From assembly GCF_018860525.1 (NCBI RefSeq), contig NZ_JAHKPM010000042.1:1-64000 (forward strand): a stretch of DNA of 64,000 nt, in the 5' to 3' direction. Below, piece by piece: positions 9,089 to 17,923 of this stretch. A program made the position numbers and the translations under genes. A model generated the notes under the pieces. That model did no database searches. It saw nothing but the letters and a program-made list of their open reading frames with translations, and was not told the DNA's origin. Positions within the stretch are counted from its first letter, which is position 1, and every line of letters begins with the position of its first letter. The DNA comes from Vibrio hepatarius. Lineage in GTDB: Bacteria > Pseudomonadota > Gammaproteobacteria > Enterobacterales > Vibrionaceae.

Positions 9089-10099
9089 ATGATGAAAGCT
9101 TTACTTGGGTTTCTCGGCTTGATATTTGTGTTCTCTCGTGCAATGGCAAACGATGTATCCGCCTACATTGTTAATGGCACTAACGTTAGCAGTGCTACTA
9201 CATACCCTTCTTTTGCTAGCATGTTTGTTATTAGTGGAGCCTCTTACAGTAACTATTGTGGGGCAACTATGCTCAATAGCCAATACGCACTCACTGCTGC
9301 CCACTGCATCTATGAAAACTTTAGTAATATGCTCAACACTTATATCATTCCTCAGCTTTTAGATGAATCAACTTATGCCAGTGCTGAAAAAGCCAGAGCG
9401 TTGGAGTTTTATTTCCCTAGTGACTACATAGACTCAGGAGCAGCACTTTGGCCTAATGATATCGCTGTGATCAAGCTTGAATCGCTTCTGTCTTCTGTTC
9501 CTGATTATACCTATCTACTCAATACGACGATTAATAACAGTTTTTCTGCTTCAGAAACTTATATCGCGATAGGACATGGCCAAATTGCGGGTAACGTGTC
9601 GGGTGGGACCATATTACAACAAACCAACCTCGATTATGTGTCCTTGAATGATTGTCGGTCTAAATATGGTTTAGTGACTGATAAACAAATATGTTTTGGA
9701 GGGGCTCAGTCAGGTGGATATAAAAATGCGACTTGTAGTGGCGATTCTGGAGGCCCGGTCTATTTAGAAAGTGGTAGCCAATACATTCAGATTGGTATTA
9801 CTAGCTTTGGTCCTGGGTCGTGTGGTGACGCATCTTCGACCGTTACCTCTGTCTTCACAGATGTTTATGACTACATTGGCTGGATTAATCAAGTAATAAA
9901 TGGTCAGGAAGCCCCTAAGTATTACGTCACTACGATCAATGGGGAGCGTACCCTTGTCAGTAATATTATTACCGCGAATTCAGAATCAGGTGGAAGTATT
10001 AACCCGATTATTTTAGCTGTATTCCTCCTATTTAGGTTGTTTAAAGAGCGGTTCAAGCCAATTAAAAAATCGATTTTTTCACCAACTAGCAGTTTATAA
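9089..10099 (+). CDS. Secreted trypsin-like serine protease with GlyGly-CTERM-like tail
   Basis: A 336-residue S1-family protease. Signal peptide is residues 1-20 (cleavage after SRAMA). The activation-type motif AYIVNGT starts the catalytic domain, and the triad is visible: His72 in LTAAHC, Asp124 in NDIAVIKL, Ser220 in CSGDSGGPV. The C-terminus has SESGGSINP, a hydrophobic segment and a basic end (FRLFKERFK), resembling the GlyGly-CTERM sorting signal of Vibrio type II secretion proteases such as VesB. It is therefore probably exported and cell-surface processed. The RBS GGGAG supports the start. It is monocistronic by spacing; its target is unknown. Confidence 0.9.
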   Translation: MMKALLGFLGLIFVFSRAMANDVSAYIVNGTNVSSATTYPSFASMFVISGASYSNYCGATMLNSQYALTAAHCIYENFSNMLNTYIIPQLLDESTYASAEKARALEFYFPSDYIDSGAALWPNDIAVIKLESLLSSVPDYTYLLNTTINNSFSASETYIAIGHGQIAGNVSGGTILQQTNLDYVSLNDCRSKYGLVTDKQICFGGAQSGGYKNATCSGDSGGPVYLESGSQYIQIGITSFGPGSCGDASSTVTSVFTDVYDYIGWINQVINGQEAPKYYVTTINGERTLVSNIITANSESGGSINPIILAVFLLFRLFKERFKPIKKSIFSPTSSL

Positions 10100-10304
10100 A
10101 GCCATTAATTTTTGGGTGTAACTCAACTTTATTATTAACTTTGGGATTTTAAATTGTCTCATAATTGATAATTTCATGATAAATGTGTTACTTACTGAGG
10201 TATTTAATTGGGTTAAAGTACTTTTTCTATTCTGGCAGCTTGACAATATTTTCTGAATCAATATTGTCTCTTCGATCAATAAGAATGAGCCGGAGAATAT
10301 GCAC

Positions 10305-10964
10305 ATGGCGAGTAGGCTAAGCTATGAAGTAACCTTTCTTTCAGATGCTTCCATGCAATCTAGAGTATTTAATGAGTCTTTACAAAAAGGTATTAACCAG
10401 CCCATTGGCATGAATGCGGTTGAGATGTATGCAGCAGGTGATGTCAGCCTTGGTGACTATGTCTTGGTTGACTACCATTATTTGAATGAAACCAAATTTG
10501 AGCAGTACAATCAAGCACGAATGATGAGTGCTAATAATGCCAGAGAAATTATTATAAACTGTCCAAGAAATATATCTTCAGCAGAGCTTTTAAAATGGAG
10601 AAATTTGGTTGGGGTTTTCTATCTCGATGATAATATATCGATATTATTCAAGGGTATGGAAAAGATTTTTCAAGGTGAAATGTGGTTGTCACGACAAATA
10701 GCTCAAGAGCATATTGAGTATTTTAGATCCGCTAATGCAGCAACGACTTCTCAAGTTTATGCAAACCTGACTAAACGTGAAAAACAAATTATGCGTTTAT
10801 TAGGGCATGGTGCATCCAATGCAACAATTGCCGATGATCTTGTTGTGACGGAAAATACGGTTAAGACACATCTACATAACATTTTTAAGAAGATTAATGC
10901 TAAGAATCGATTGCAAGCGCTGCTTTGGGCAAACAACAATATTGCTTTAGAAGACAGGTCTTAA
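10305..10964 (+). CDS. LuxR/CsgD-VpsT family regulator, putative c-di-GMP binder
   Basis: A 219-residue regulator (225 bp to the left of this gene separate it from the protease). The C-terminal LuxR helix-turn-helix is clear: LTKREKQIMRLLGHGASNA, then NTVKTHLHNIFKKINAKNR. The middle part contains WLSR (residues 127-130), matching the W[FLM][TS]R motif that binds c-di-GMP in VpsT, at nearly the same position. The N-terminal domain lacks an obvious phospho-acceptor cluster, as in CsgD/VpsT. An ATG at 10299 is also in frame, but GGAG at 10292-10295 is better spaced for 10305. It may control biofilm or motility genes. c-di-GMP binding is inferred from the motif only. Confidence 0.85.
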   Translation: MASRLSYEVTFLSDASMQSRVFNESLQKGINQPIGMNAVEMYAAGDVSLGDYVLVDYHYLNETKFEQYNQARMMSANNAREIIINCPRNISSAELLKWRNLVGVFYLDDNISILFKGMEKIFQGEMWLSRQIAQEHIEYFRSANAATTSQVYANLTKREKQIMRLLGHGASNATIADDLVVTENTVKTHLHNIFKKINAKNRLQALLWANNNIALEDRS

Positions 10965-11083
10965 ATTCAGTATGAATAATTCTTACTGATATACCTGCAC
11001 AAAGCTTTGAGTAAAGATTAGGGTAAATTTATATGAAGTTTAAACACACCATTGGATCTGAATAAGCTGTTCTAACCGTTATT

Positions 11084-11932
11084 ATGCATTTAACTGACAA
11101 ATCAATATTAAGTGTCCAATTAGTCTCTGGTCAGCCATGCTGTGCAGACGAGTTTGATGATACACAAGACCCATTTTATTCACCACACCGTCATGAATAT
11201 TGGGAGATTGTCTGGTGCCTCAATGATGTCGGCAGTCAATGTATAGACTTTGTTGAATATCAAAACCGATCAAATCGATTTTTCACTATTACGCCTGGTC
11301 AAGTGCATTCTTCTCAATGTATGGGAAATAATGTCCGTTTTTTGGTTTTTGCGACAGGCTTTATTGATACCCATCCTCGCAATATTCAACTAATTAACAG
11401 TATTTTCGCCTCATTTGATAGAGTCCCATACATTGACTGCTGTGATGAAGGTATAATTTACTTAGAATCGATTTTTTCGCTGCTCAGTGAAGAGTGTAAA
11501 CGGATTGATTGTGACTGGGATTTGGTGGAATCATTAGTCAGCAGTTTTATGCGTTATTTGATTCGACATTCTAAAAAATCTGATGGTAGTTCAATACTTT
11601 ACGATGGACGAGTTACTGCACTGGTTGAGTTGATTGATAGGTACTATCGACAAGAAAAAAAGAGTGGATTTTACGCGGATAAGTTGTCTTTGACCACCAA
11701 AAGGCTTAATGAAATTGTTAAGCGGGATAAGGGAAAATCAGTCACTCAACTCATACATGATCGTCTTGTATTGGAAGCCAATAGAGAAATGACTTTTTCA
11801 GAGAAGAGCATCAAGAAAATTGCTTTAAATTTGGGCTTTGATGACCCAGCATATTTCAGTCGATTCTATCGTTCACAAACAGGTGAAACACCAACTCATT
11901 TTCGTCTTCAATGTTCAGATAGTGCAAGATAA
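11084..11932 (+). CDS. AraC-family transcriptional regulator
   Basis: A 282-residue protein with an N-terminal cupin-like sensing region (SPHRHEYWEIVWCLNDVGSQ, FTITPGQVHSSQCMGN) and two C-terminal AraC helix-turn-helix motifs (about 190-280), ending with the signature IALNLGFDDPAYFSRFYRSQTGETPTHFR split over the usual positions. It lies 83 bp before a MATE pump on the same strand and may regulate it. No strong RBS is visible before the ATG. The ligand is unknown. Confidence 0.9.
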   Translation: MHLTDKSILSVQLVSGQPCCADEFDDTQDPFYSPHRHEYWEIVWCLNDVGSQCIDFVEYQNRSNRFFTITPGQVHSSQCMGNNVRFLVFATGFIDTHPRNIQLINSIFASFDRVPYIDCCDEGIIYLESIFSLLSEECKRIDCDWDLVESLVSSFMRYLIRHSKKSDGSSILYDGRVTALVELIDRYYRQEKKSGFYADKLSLTTKRLNEIVKRDKGKSVTQLIHDRLVLEANREMTFSEKSIKKIALNLGFDDPAYFSRFYRSQTGETPTHFRLQCSDSAR

Positions 11933-12015
11933 TAGGCATTAAATCCATTTATAGTGGCTCTTAAGGTACTGATAATACCCGAATGTAAACTTAATTATTC
12001 GGTAGTGTTAGTTCT

Positions 12016-13374
12016 ATGACAGTCAATTTAAACAAGGATCCGATTTCCACATCTTTCTATCAGTATTTATGGCCTGCACTGGCCGGAATGCTTACTAAAT
12101 CTCTGTTTATTATGGGTGATGGGTTAATTATAGGCATAGGGATTGGAGTGGAGGGGCTCGGTGCTCTCGCACTTATAATGCCAGTGTTTTCTATTTTTAC
12201 TGCACTTGCGATGATGATAGGGATTGGCGGTGCGGCAAAAATGTCCATAGATATAGGCAAGGGAAAGATTAACTCGAGTCAGGTCTGGTTCAGTCAATCA
12301 ACTCTGCTGATCGTTGTTACTTCAATTATAACAGCTGCCTTAGCCATTATTTGGCTCGATGACCTTCTGACTCTAATTGGTGCGTCTGGAATAATAGCTC
12401 AGCTAGCGCGTGATTATCTTCTCATAATGTTACCATTTTTCACGCTCTATTCTGGTACTTGGGTTTTATCCTGTTTTGTACGCAATGATTCTAACCCTAG
12501 ATTGGCAACTTACGCTATGTCTTCTGGAGCCATTGTAAATTTGTTATTTGATTATTTATTTATAATGGAAATGGGAATGGGCATTAAGGGTGCAGCGTAT
12601 GGAACCATCACTGCCCAGCTGGTTATGTCACTCATTCTTCTCAGTCATTTTGCGCGTGTTCGGGGTTCTCTAAAGCTTAGTTTAAAAGGGATTGGTTTCA
12701 GCAAAGCCAGAGATATTCTGGCAATGGGGGTACCTTCATTTTGTGTTGAGATGGCATCTGCATTAACGATAATATTGTTTAACTATATTCTTTTGACTCA
12801 GTTTGAAGAGAGTTACATTATTGCATATGGCCTAAATACCAATATTGGTGTTTTCGCACTATTTGTTATGGTCGCTGTTGGACAAGCTTGTCAGCCGATT
12901 CTTAGCTTCAACCATGGAGCAAAGCGACAGCCTAGGATTGATGAAACTATAAAATTAGGTCTAAAGGTAGCGATTATCAGCGGTAGCTTATTTCTCATCA
13001 TTATCTGGATATCCGCTCCTTTTATAGCATCGTTATATTTAGGTAATTTAACCCAGTTGATATCATTGGCGGTGACAGCATTAACATACTATTTTTTCGC
13101 TGTGCCACTGATGGGGTTCAATATCGTTGTTGCCAATTTATTTCAAGCGATTGAGAAACCACAACGTGCGACTGTGCTTGCCTTATCTCGCGGATTCATT
13201 TTTGTCGTTCTTGGTATGCTTTTACTCCCTATGCTTTTTCCTAGCAATGGTATTTGGGTGAGCATTTTATTTGCAGAATTTTTGACAGCAATAATGGCAC
13301 TTATTATGTTGTTGAATTACTTTCGTGACTCACGGCCAGATAGAGCAGAGTGCATTTCAAACTTTGGCACTTAG
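12016..13374 (+). CDS. MATE-family multidrug/cation efflux pump
   Basis: A 452-residue membrane protein with about 12 hydrophobic segments and the MATE layout: WPALAGMLTKSLFIMGDGLIIG near the N-terminus and GVPSFCVEMASALTIILFNY at the start of the second half. Such pumps export drugs or metabolites using Na+ or H+. It follows the AraC regulator by 83 bp, so regulator-controlled expression is plausible. Substrate unknown; subgroup resembles MepA-like NorM relatives. Confidence 0.88.
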   Translation: MTVNLNKDPISTSFYQYLWPALAGMLTKSLFIMGDGLIIGIGIGVEGLGALALIMPVFSIFTALAMMIGIGGAAKMSIDIGKGKINSSQVWFSQSTLLIVVTSIITAALAIIWLDDLLTLIGASGIIAQLARDYLLIMLPFFTLYSGTWVLSCFVRNDSNPRLATYAMSSGAIVNLLFDYLFIMEMGMGIKGAAYGTITAQLVMSLILLSHFARVRGSLKLSLKGIGFSKARDILAMGVPSFCVEMASALTIILFNYILLTQFEESYIIAYGLNTNIGVFALFVMVAVGQACQPILSFNHGAKRQPRIDETIKLGLKVAIISGSLFLIIIWISAPFIASLYLGNLTQLISLAVTALTYYFFAVPLMGFNIVVANLFQAIEKPQRATVLALSRGFIFVVLGMLLLPMLFPSNGIWVSILFAEFLTAIMALIMLLNYFRDSRPDRAECISNFGT

Positions 13375-13421
13375 GTTGTTCGTGCTATATACAAATAGTA
13401 GTCACTGTATGCAGTGATTTT

Positions 13422-13451
13422 AGAGCTTATTTGAGTAATAAAATAAGCTCT
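13422..13451. terminator. Inverted repeat between convergent MATE and nadE genes
   Basis: An 11-bp perfect stem (AGAGCTTATTT / AAATAAGCTCT) with an 8-base loop lies between convergent genes. U-tracts are poor on both strands, so termination strength is uncertain. Confidence 0.5.
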
Positions 13452-13479
13452 GTCGCTGTTTATGTGGAGAATACCTGAG

Positions 13480-14307
13480 TTAGTCGTAAATCGTAGGAAT
13501 GGGTAACCTCTTGTGCTGCGTTGCTTTGTAAATTGCGATTAAGCGGTCTGATGTGTCTTGTGATACAGACTTGCCTTCAAGGAAATCATCAATTTGGTCA
13601 TAAGTGAGGCTCAGGGCATCTTCGTCAGCTTTTTGTGGATCTAGCTCTTCTAAATCGGCAGTTGGTGTTTTGTTTACTAGGACTTTAGGAGCACCTAGGG
13701 TGTCTGCTAGCTCGCGAACTTGACGTTTGCTCAGGCCAAAAAGAGGTGCTAAGTCACATGCGCCATCACCAAATTTTGTATAAAAACCGGTAATGTTTTC
13801 TGCTGAATGATCTGTGCCTAAGACTAAACCGCCAACATATCCTGCGATTTCATATTGTGCTACCATTCTTGCTCTGGCCTTTACGTTGCCTTTTACAAAA
13901 TCAACTTTCTCTTTTTGAGTTGGGAACAAACCTGTATTCGCCAAAGCTTGGTGTGAGGATGTATGTAGACCATCAACACCAGGTTTGATATTTACCGATA
14001 CAGAGTGAGTGGGTTGAATAAACTCCAAGGCAATTTGGGCTTCGTCTTCATCTTTTTGCTCGCCGTAGGGCAGGCGAACGGCGATAAATTGGTACCCAGC
14101 ATTTGTTTCACTATTCAGCTCATCGATAGCGATCTGTGCCAAACGCCCACAAGTGGTCGAGTCAACGCCACCACTGATACCCAGCACTAATGTTTTACAT
14201 CGTGCATCCTTTAGCCTGTTCTTAATAAATGCGATACGGCGGGTGATTTCAAATTGAGGATCAATTGATGGTAGTACACGCATTTCGTCACGGATTTGCT
14301 GTTCCAT
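13480..14307 (-). CDS. nadE: NH3-dependent NAD+ synthetase
   Basis: A 275-residue ATP pyrophosphatase-type enzyme that amidates nicotinic acid adenine dinucleotide to NAD+. The PP-loop is [18 protein letters not shown], and the later motifs [46 protein letters not shown] are typical. The frame extends upstream to 14355, but AGGAAG before the ATG at 14307 gives [13 protein letters not shown], which agrees with the family start. It is divergent from a NadD-like gene, so the two form a NAD synthesis pair. Confidence 0.95.
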   Translation of the reverse strand: MEQQIRDEMRVLPSIDPQFEITRRIAFIKNRLKDARCKTLVLGISGGVDSTTCGRLAQIAIDELNSETNAGYQFIAVRLPYGEQKDEDEAQIALEFIQPTHSVSVNIKPGVDGLHTSSHQALANTGLFPTQKEKVDFVKGNVKARARMVAQYEIAGYVGGLVLGTDHSAENITGFYTKFGDGACDLAPLFGLSKRQVRELADTLGAPKVLVNKTPTADLEELDPQKADEDALSLTYDQIDDFLEGKSVSQDTSDRLIAIYKATQHKRLPIPTIYD

Positions 14308-14414
14308 AGGTTTTCTTCCTGCAAGCATGATTTTACGGAATAATAGTAATATCATACCTCAAAGAACGGTTTAGAAAACTATGAACAGTGAATTCACATA
14401 TATCAGGGAAAAAA

Positions 14415-14927
14415 ATGAACAAAATTGCGGTGTTTGGCAGTGCTTTTAACCCACCAAGCCTTGGTCATAAGAGTGTTATTGATTCGTTGCAGCACTTTGA
14501 TCGTATTTTGCTAGTACCAAGTATCTCCCATGCATGGGGTAAAGAGATGCTTGAATACGCAAAACGATGTCATCTGGTTGAGGCATTCATTGAAGATTTA
14601 TTGATGGTTAATGTGGAGCTAAGCTGTATTGAAGAGATGTTATACCAGCCAGAACAAAGTGTGACAACTTATGCTGTCTTGAATGAACTTCAAAATCAAC
14701 ACCCTAATGATCACATTACTTTTATTATGGGGCCAGATAATCTGTTTAATTTTTCTAAGTTCTATCAAGCAGATGAAATTCTCAACAATTGGTCGGTAAT
14801 GGCTTGCCCAGAGAAAATTAAAGTGCGAAGCAGCGATATCCGGCAGTCAATCGCAAAAAAACAAGATATTAGCACCCTGACAACACCGAGAGTCTGCCAG
14901 TTACTGAACAATAACAAGTTCTATTAA
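14415..14927 (+). CDS. NadD-like nicotinate-nucleotide adenylyltransferase
   Basis: A 170-residue nucleotidyltransferase. The nucleotide-binding motif GSAFNPPSLGHKS and the C-terminal signature KVRSSDIRQSI are both present. It would adenylylate nicotinate mononucleotide, the step before NadE. The in-frame ATG at 14388 is less likely than 14415, which follows AGGGA. It is shorter than the main NadD (about 210 residues), so it may be a paralogue with a related substrate. It is divergent from nadE. Confidence 0.85.
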   Translation: MNKIAVFGSAFNPPSLGHKSVIDSLQHFDRILLVPSISHAWGKEMLEYAKRCHLVEAFIEDLLMVNVELSCIEEMLYQPEQSVTTYAVLNELQNQHPNDHITFIMGPDNLFNFSKFYQADEILNNWSVMACPEKIKVRSSDIRQSIAKKQDISTLTTPRVCQLLNNNKFY

Positions 14928-14957
14928 TCTTTACAGCGTTTTTAAGGTCTTTGACCT

Positions 14958-16808
14958 TCAACAGGTAATGACTTCGGGTGGTGGCTCAGTAGGGCCTATG
15001 TTGTTTTGTGCTTCAATAATGGCTTCAGGTCGTTGCGGGCGTGAGTAGTAATACCCTTGAATTTGAGCACAACCCATTTGGTGTAGTTTATCAACCGCTT
15101 GCTGGGTTTCAGCACCTTCTGCAACAAGATCAACCTTGAGTTGTTTGGCAAGTTGGATAATTAACCAGATCAAACGTTCAGATGTTGGGTTGCTGAACAT
15201 ATTACGAATAAAGCTCGCATCAATCTTTATGCAATCTATTGGGTATCTGTGAATGTAGTTGAGGCTTGAATAACCAGTTCCGAAATCATCAAGAGCAATA
15301 CAAAAACCGAGCTTCCTCATTTTATCGAGAATATCCCCAATCTCACTTGCCTGTGTGAGTAGTACAGTTTCGGTGAGTTCTATGGTGAACTCTTCGGGCT
15401 TGAACCCGTAACGACCAATTGTTGAGGTGATATGTGTAAGATATCGATGAGGATCATTGAGCTCATGTGCAGAGCAATTAATACCTAACTTCACTTTGTG
15501 CCCTAAACCCGCTTCCAATTGTTTTTTGGCCCAGCATGCTAGCTCAAAAATCCTTTCGCCTAAATCGACGATTAAACCTGATTGTTCGGCTGCTTCAATG
15601 AATTCGGTTGGTGAGATAAAACCAAGCGTGCGGCTTTCCCAACGAGCTAGAATCTCAAAATAATGCCAGTGCTCTTGACCTAGCTTGACGATGGGTTGAG
15701 CGACAACATGAATCTCGTTTGATGTTTTATGGCCTGATGTAAGCACTTTTCGTAAGGCATCAATTACTCGGGTACGTCTATAGTATTTTGCACTTAGTTC
15801 AGTATCATAGCATCTTATTTGTGATTTTCTCGACTGTTTACAGTCTTTCAGTGCCAAACTGGCATTGAGAATCAACTGTTCGGCATTCACTCTATTATCT
15901 GATGTGATCGCTATACCCATGCTGACATTGATTTTCACATTATGTACAGGATCAGTGTAACCAGCACTGAGCTTTGCCAATATAAGCCGACATGCTTCTA
16001 CAGGATCACTAGCGTAGGTGATGAATGCAAACTCGTCACCAGAGATACGAAAAGCAAGTTGTCTGATATGAAGTGAAGACTCAATCGTATGTGCGACAAA
16101 CTTAAGCACCTGATCACCAACATATTGTCCATATAGGTTGTTAATGGATTTGAAGCTATCAATATCGACATAGACTAATGCCAAGTAGTCAGCATGTGAT
16201 TCAGTTAAACGTTCAAGCTTATCGGATAAGTAACTTCGGTTCAGTAGGCCTGTTAAATTATCATGAGAGACTTCGTAACTGAGTTGTCTAACGAGGCTAT
16301 CTGATCGTGCAGCGAGCCACTTTACTCGCAAACTGTGTACTACCATATTAGCGAGTAATATGTGGTAATAAATCAGTTCTTTTGGGTTTTCAATTGGTTG
16401 CTTGAATGTTGATAAAAGAACGCCAAGTACCTCACCTGATACTGTTTTTAGTGGAATACCGATATAAGCTTCTAATTCATGCTCTCGGATGTATGTGTCT
16501 TCAGGAAATTGCAAAGAAACGTTTTGAGTGTAAAGTAAATAATCAAGCTGAGAATGGCTAACTCGAAATGAGGGGGTGCTTCTTAGTGAGTAAGAAGTGG
16601 GGACACTTTTAGATTCAAAGCAGGCTTGAGATAAACAATAGCCATTGGAATTAAATTTATCAATTTCTACGATACAGGTGCAATATGTACCAAAGTGTTG
16701 ATTCAACACTTTGGTCACTTGATTTAACAACTCTGTACCATCAAGTTGCAACGTACTATTAATGACATCTAAATCCATAGATGTCACCTGTACTGGTGTC
16801 CTAGCCAT
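14958..16808 (-). CDS. GAF-GGDEF-EAL cyclic-di-GMP enzyme
   Basis: A 616-residue cytosolic protein: GAF-like sensor (about 20-165), GGDEF domain (about 180-340) with SGDEF at 256-260 in place of GGDEF, and EAL domain (about 355-605) with EIL at 385-387 in place of EAL. The phosphodiesterase residues look intact: Asn444, the ELTE motif, DDFGTG at 507-512, Lys528 and VAEGAE. No RxxD inhibitory site precedes SGDEF. It therefore most likely acts as a c-di-GMP phosphodiesterase, with the GGDEF part regulatory or weakly active. There are no membrane segments. It is transcribed alone. Confidence 0.9.
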   Translation of the reverse strand: MARTPVQVTSMDLDVINSTLQLDGTELLNQVTKVLNQHFGTYCTCIVEIDKFNSNGYCLSQACFESKSVPTSYSLRSTPSFRVSHSQLDYLLYTQNVSLQFPEDTYIREHELEAYIGIPLKTVSGEVLGVLLSTFKQPIENPKELIYYHILLANMVVHSLRVKWLAARSDSLVRQLSYEVSHDNLTGLLNRSYLSDKLERLTESHADYLALVYVDIDSFKSINNLYGQYVGDQVLKFVAHTIESSLHIRQLAFRISGDEFAFITYASDPVEACRLILAKLSAGYTDPVHNVKINVSMGIAITSDNRVNAEQLILNASLALKDCKQSRKSQIRCYDTELSAKYYRRTRVIDALRKVLTSGHKTSNEIHVVAQPIVKLGQEHWHYFEILARWESRTLGFISPTEFIEAAEQSGLIVDLGERIFELACWAKKQLEAGLGHKVKLGINCSAHELNDPHRYLTHITSTIGRYGFKPEEFTIELTETVLLTQASEIGDILDKMRKLGFCIALDDFGTGYSSLNYIHRYPIDCIKIDASFIRNMFSNPTSERLIWLIIQLAKQLKVDLVAEGAETQQAVDKLHQMGCAQIQGYYYSRPQRPEAIIEAQNNIGPTEPPPEVITC

Positions 16809-16932
16809 TTGAACTTACCTACTTTGTCGTGATTTAAATCACTTATTTATTGGTAACGCTATGATTAAATATGGTACAGGTCTCATATTATTTCAAATTT
16901 TGGCAAAGTTTTTTCTCTCGACTACTGCTAGC

Positions 16933-17811
16933 CTATTCGTCTATCAATCTATTTTTAAGATAATCGAGAAACAGTTTGGTTCGGGTATGTTGGTAATCTA
17001 ATTTAGGGTAGTAGGCATATACAGTTGTTTCATCAGTAGTTATTGATGGCAAAATTCTTTTTAGCGCTCCAGATTTTAATTCATCTTTGATCATGACGTC
17101 ATTTGAAATGAGTATGCCCATAGCATTTTTTGCTGCGTAGTAGAGGGCCTCAGGATTGGTTGTTGCAAGGTTACCTGTCAGGATAATTCTCTTACCAGTG
17201 TTGAGTTTGACTTCCCGCTGGGGCCTTTCTCCCCAAATTAGAGTGTTGTGCTGGGTGAGTTGTTCGATATTGTCAGGCTCCCCATATTTATCTAAATAGA
17301 AAGGAGAAGCGTAGAAACCAGCTTTGTGCTCGAATAGAGCTGTAGCCTTAAAGCTCAAAGAGTTAAGTTGTTCTAGTTCCCTACTAATAAAAAGGTCTAA
17401 ACTGAGTTCCGGTAACTGACCTGGAGTGGTGGTAATTAATTGTATTCGTATATCTGGATACATCTGGAGAAAATCATCCAGATATTGGACTAGGAACTTA
17501 GAGCCCACGGCAATGGTAGCACCTATCTTCAATAGGCCAGCAGGTGTTTGATTAACTGAGCGTGTTTCATCAATAATTGATTGCCATCCTTCTAATTGAA
17601 TTTTCGCTTGCTGATAGAAAAGTGCTCCTGCTTCAGTTTGAGTAACACTACGGGTGGTGCGTTTAAGTAGTTGTACGCCAATTCTTTCTTCAAGCCAATG
17701 AATACGTTTACTTATCGCAGAACTCGTCGTATTCATTTTCCGAGCAGCACCATTAAAACTGCCTTCATCTACAACTCGTATATAGCTCTGTACGCTTTGG
17801 ATCCAATCCAT
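16933..17811 (-). CDS. LysR-family transcriptional regulator
   Basis: A 292-residue regulator with the N-terminal winged helix (SYIRVVDEGSFNGAARKMNTTSSAISKRIHWLEERIGVQLLKRTTR, split here across residues 8-57) and a periplasmic-binding-like effector domain. It is divergent from an MFS exporter gene with about 110 bp between, the usual LysR arrangement for control of the neighbour. The effector is unknown. Confidence 0.92.
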   Translation of the reverse strand: MDWIQSVQSYIRVVDEGSFNGAARKMNTTSSAISKRIHWLEERIGVQLLKRTTRSVTQTEAGALFYQQAKIQLEGWQSIIDETRSVNQTPAGLLKIGATIAVGSKFLVQYLDDFLQMYPDIRIQLITTTPGQLPELSLDLFISRELEQLNSLSFKATALFEHKAGFYASPFYLDKYGEPDNIEQLTQHNTLIWGERPQREVKLNTGKRIILTGNLATTNPEALYYAAKNAMGILISNDVMIKDELKSGALKRILPSITTDETTVYAYYPKLDYQHTRTKLFLDYLKNRLIDE

Positions 17812-17923
17812 TTTCTACCTTACTCTTTCCTGTATGGAAGTAATCATTTTCCAATTGAAGATATTATCATTATATAGAGTTTAATCTAAACTTTGTTGCA
17901 CATGGGCTATGTGAGGTATTGTG

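Noticed and set aside
14944..14958. Short hairpin AAGGTC-TTT-GACCTT
   Set aside because: Six-bp stem with no U-run on either strand; too weak to call a terminator.
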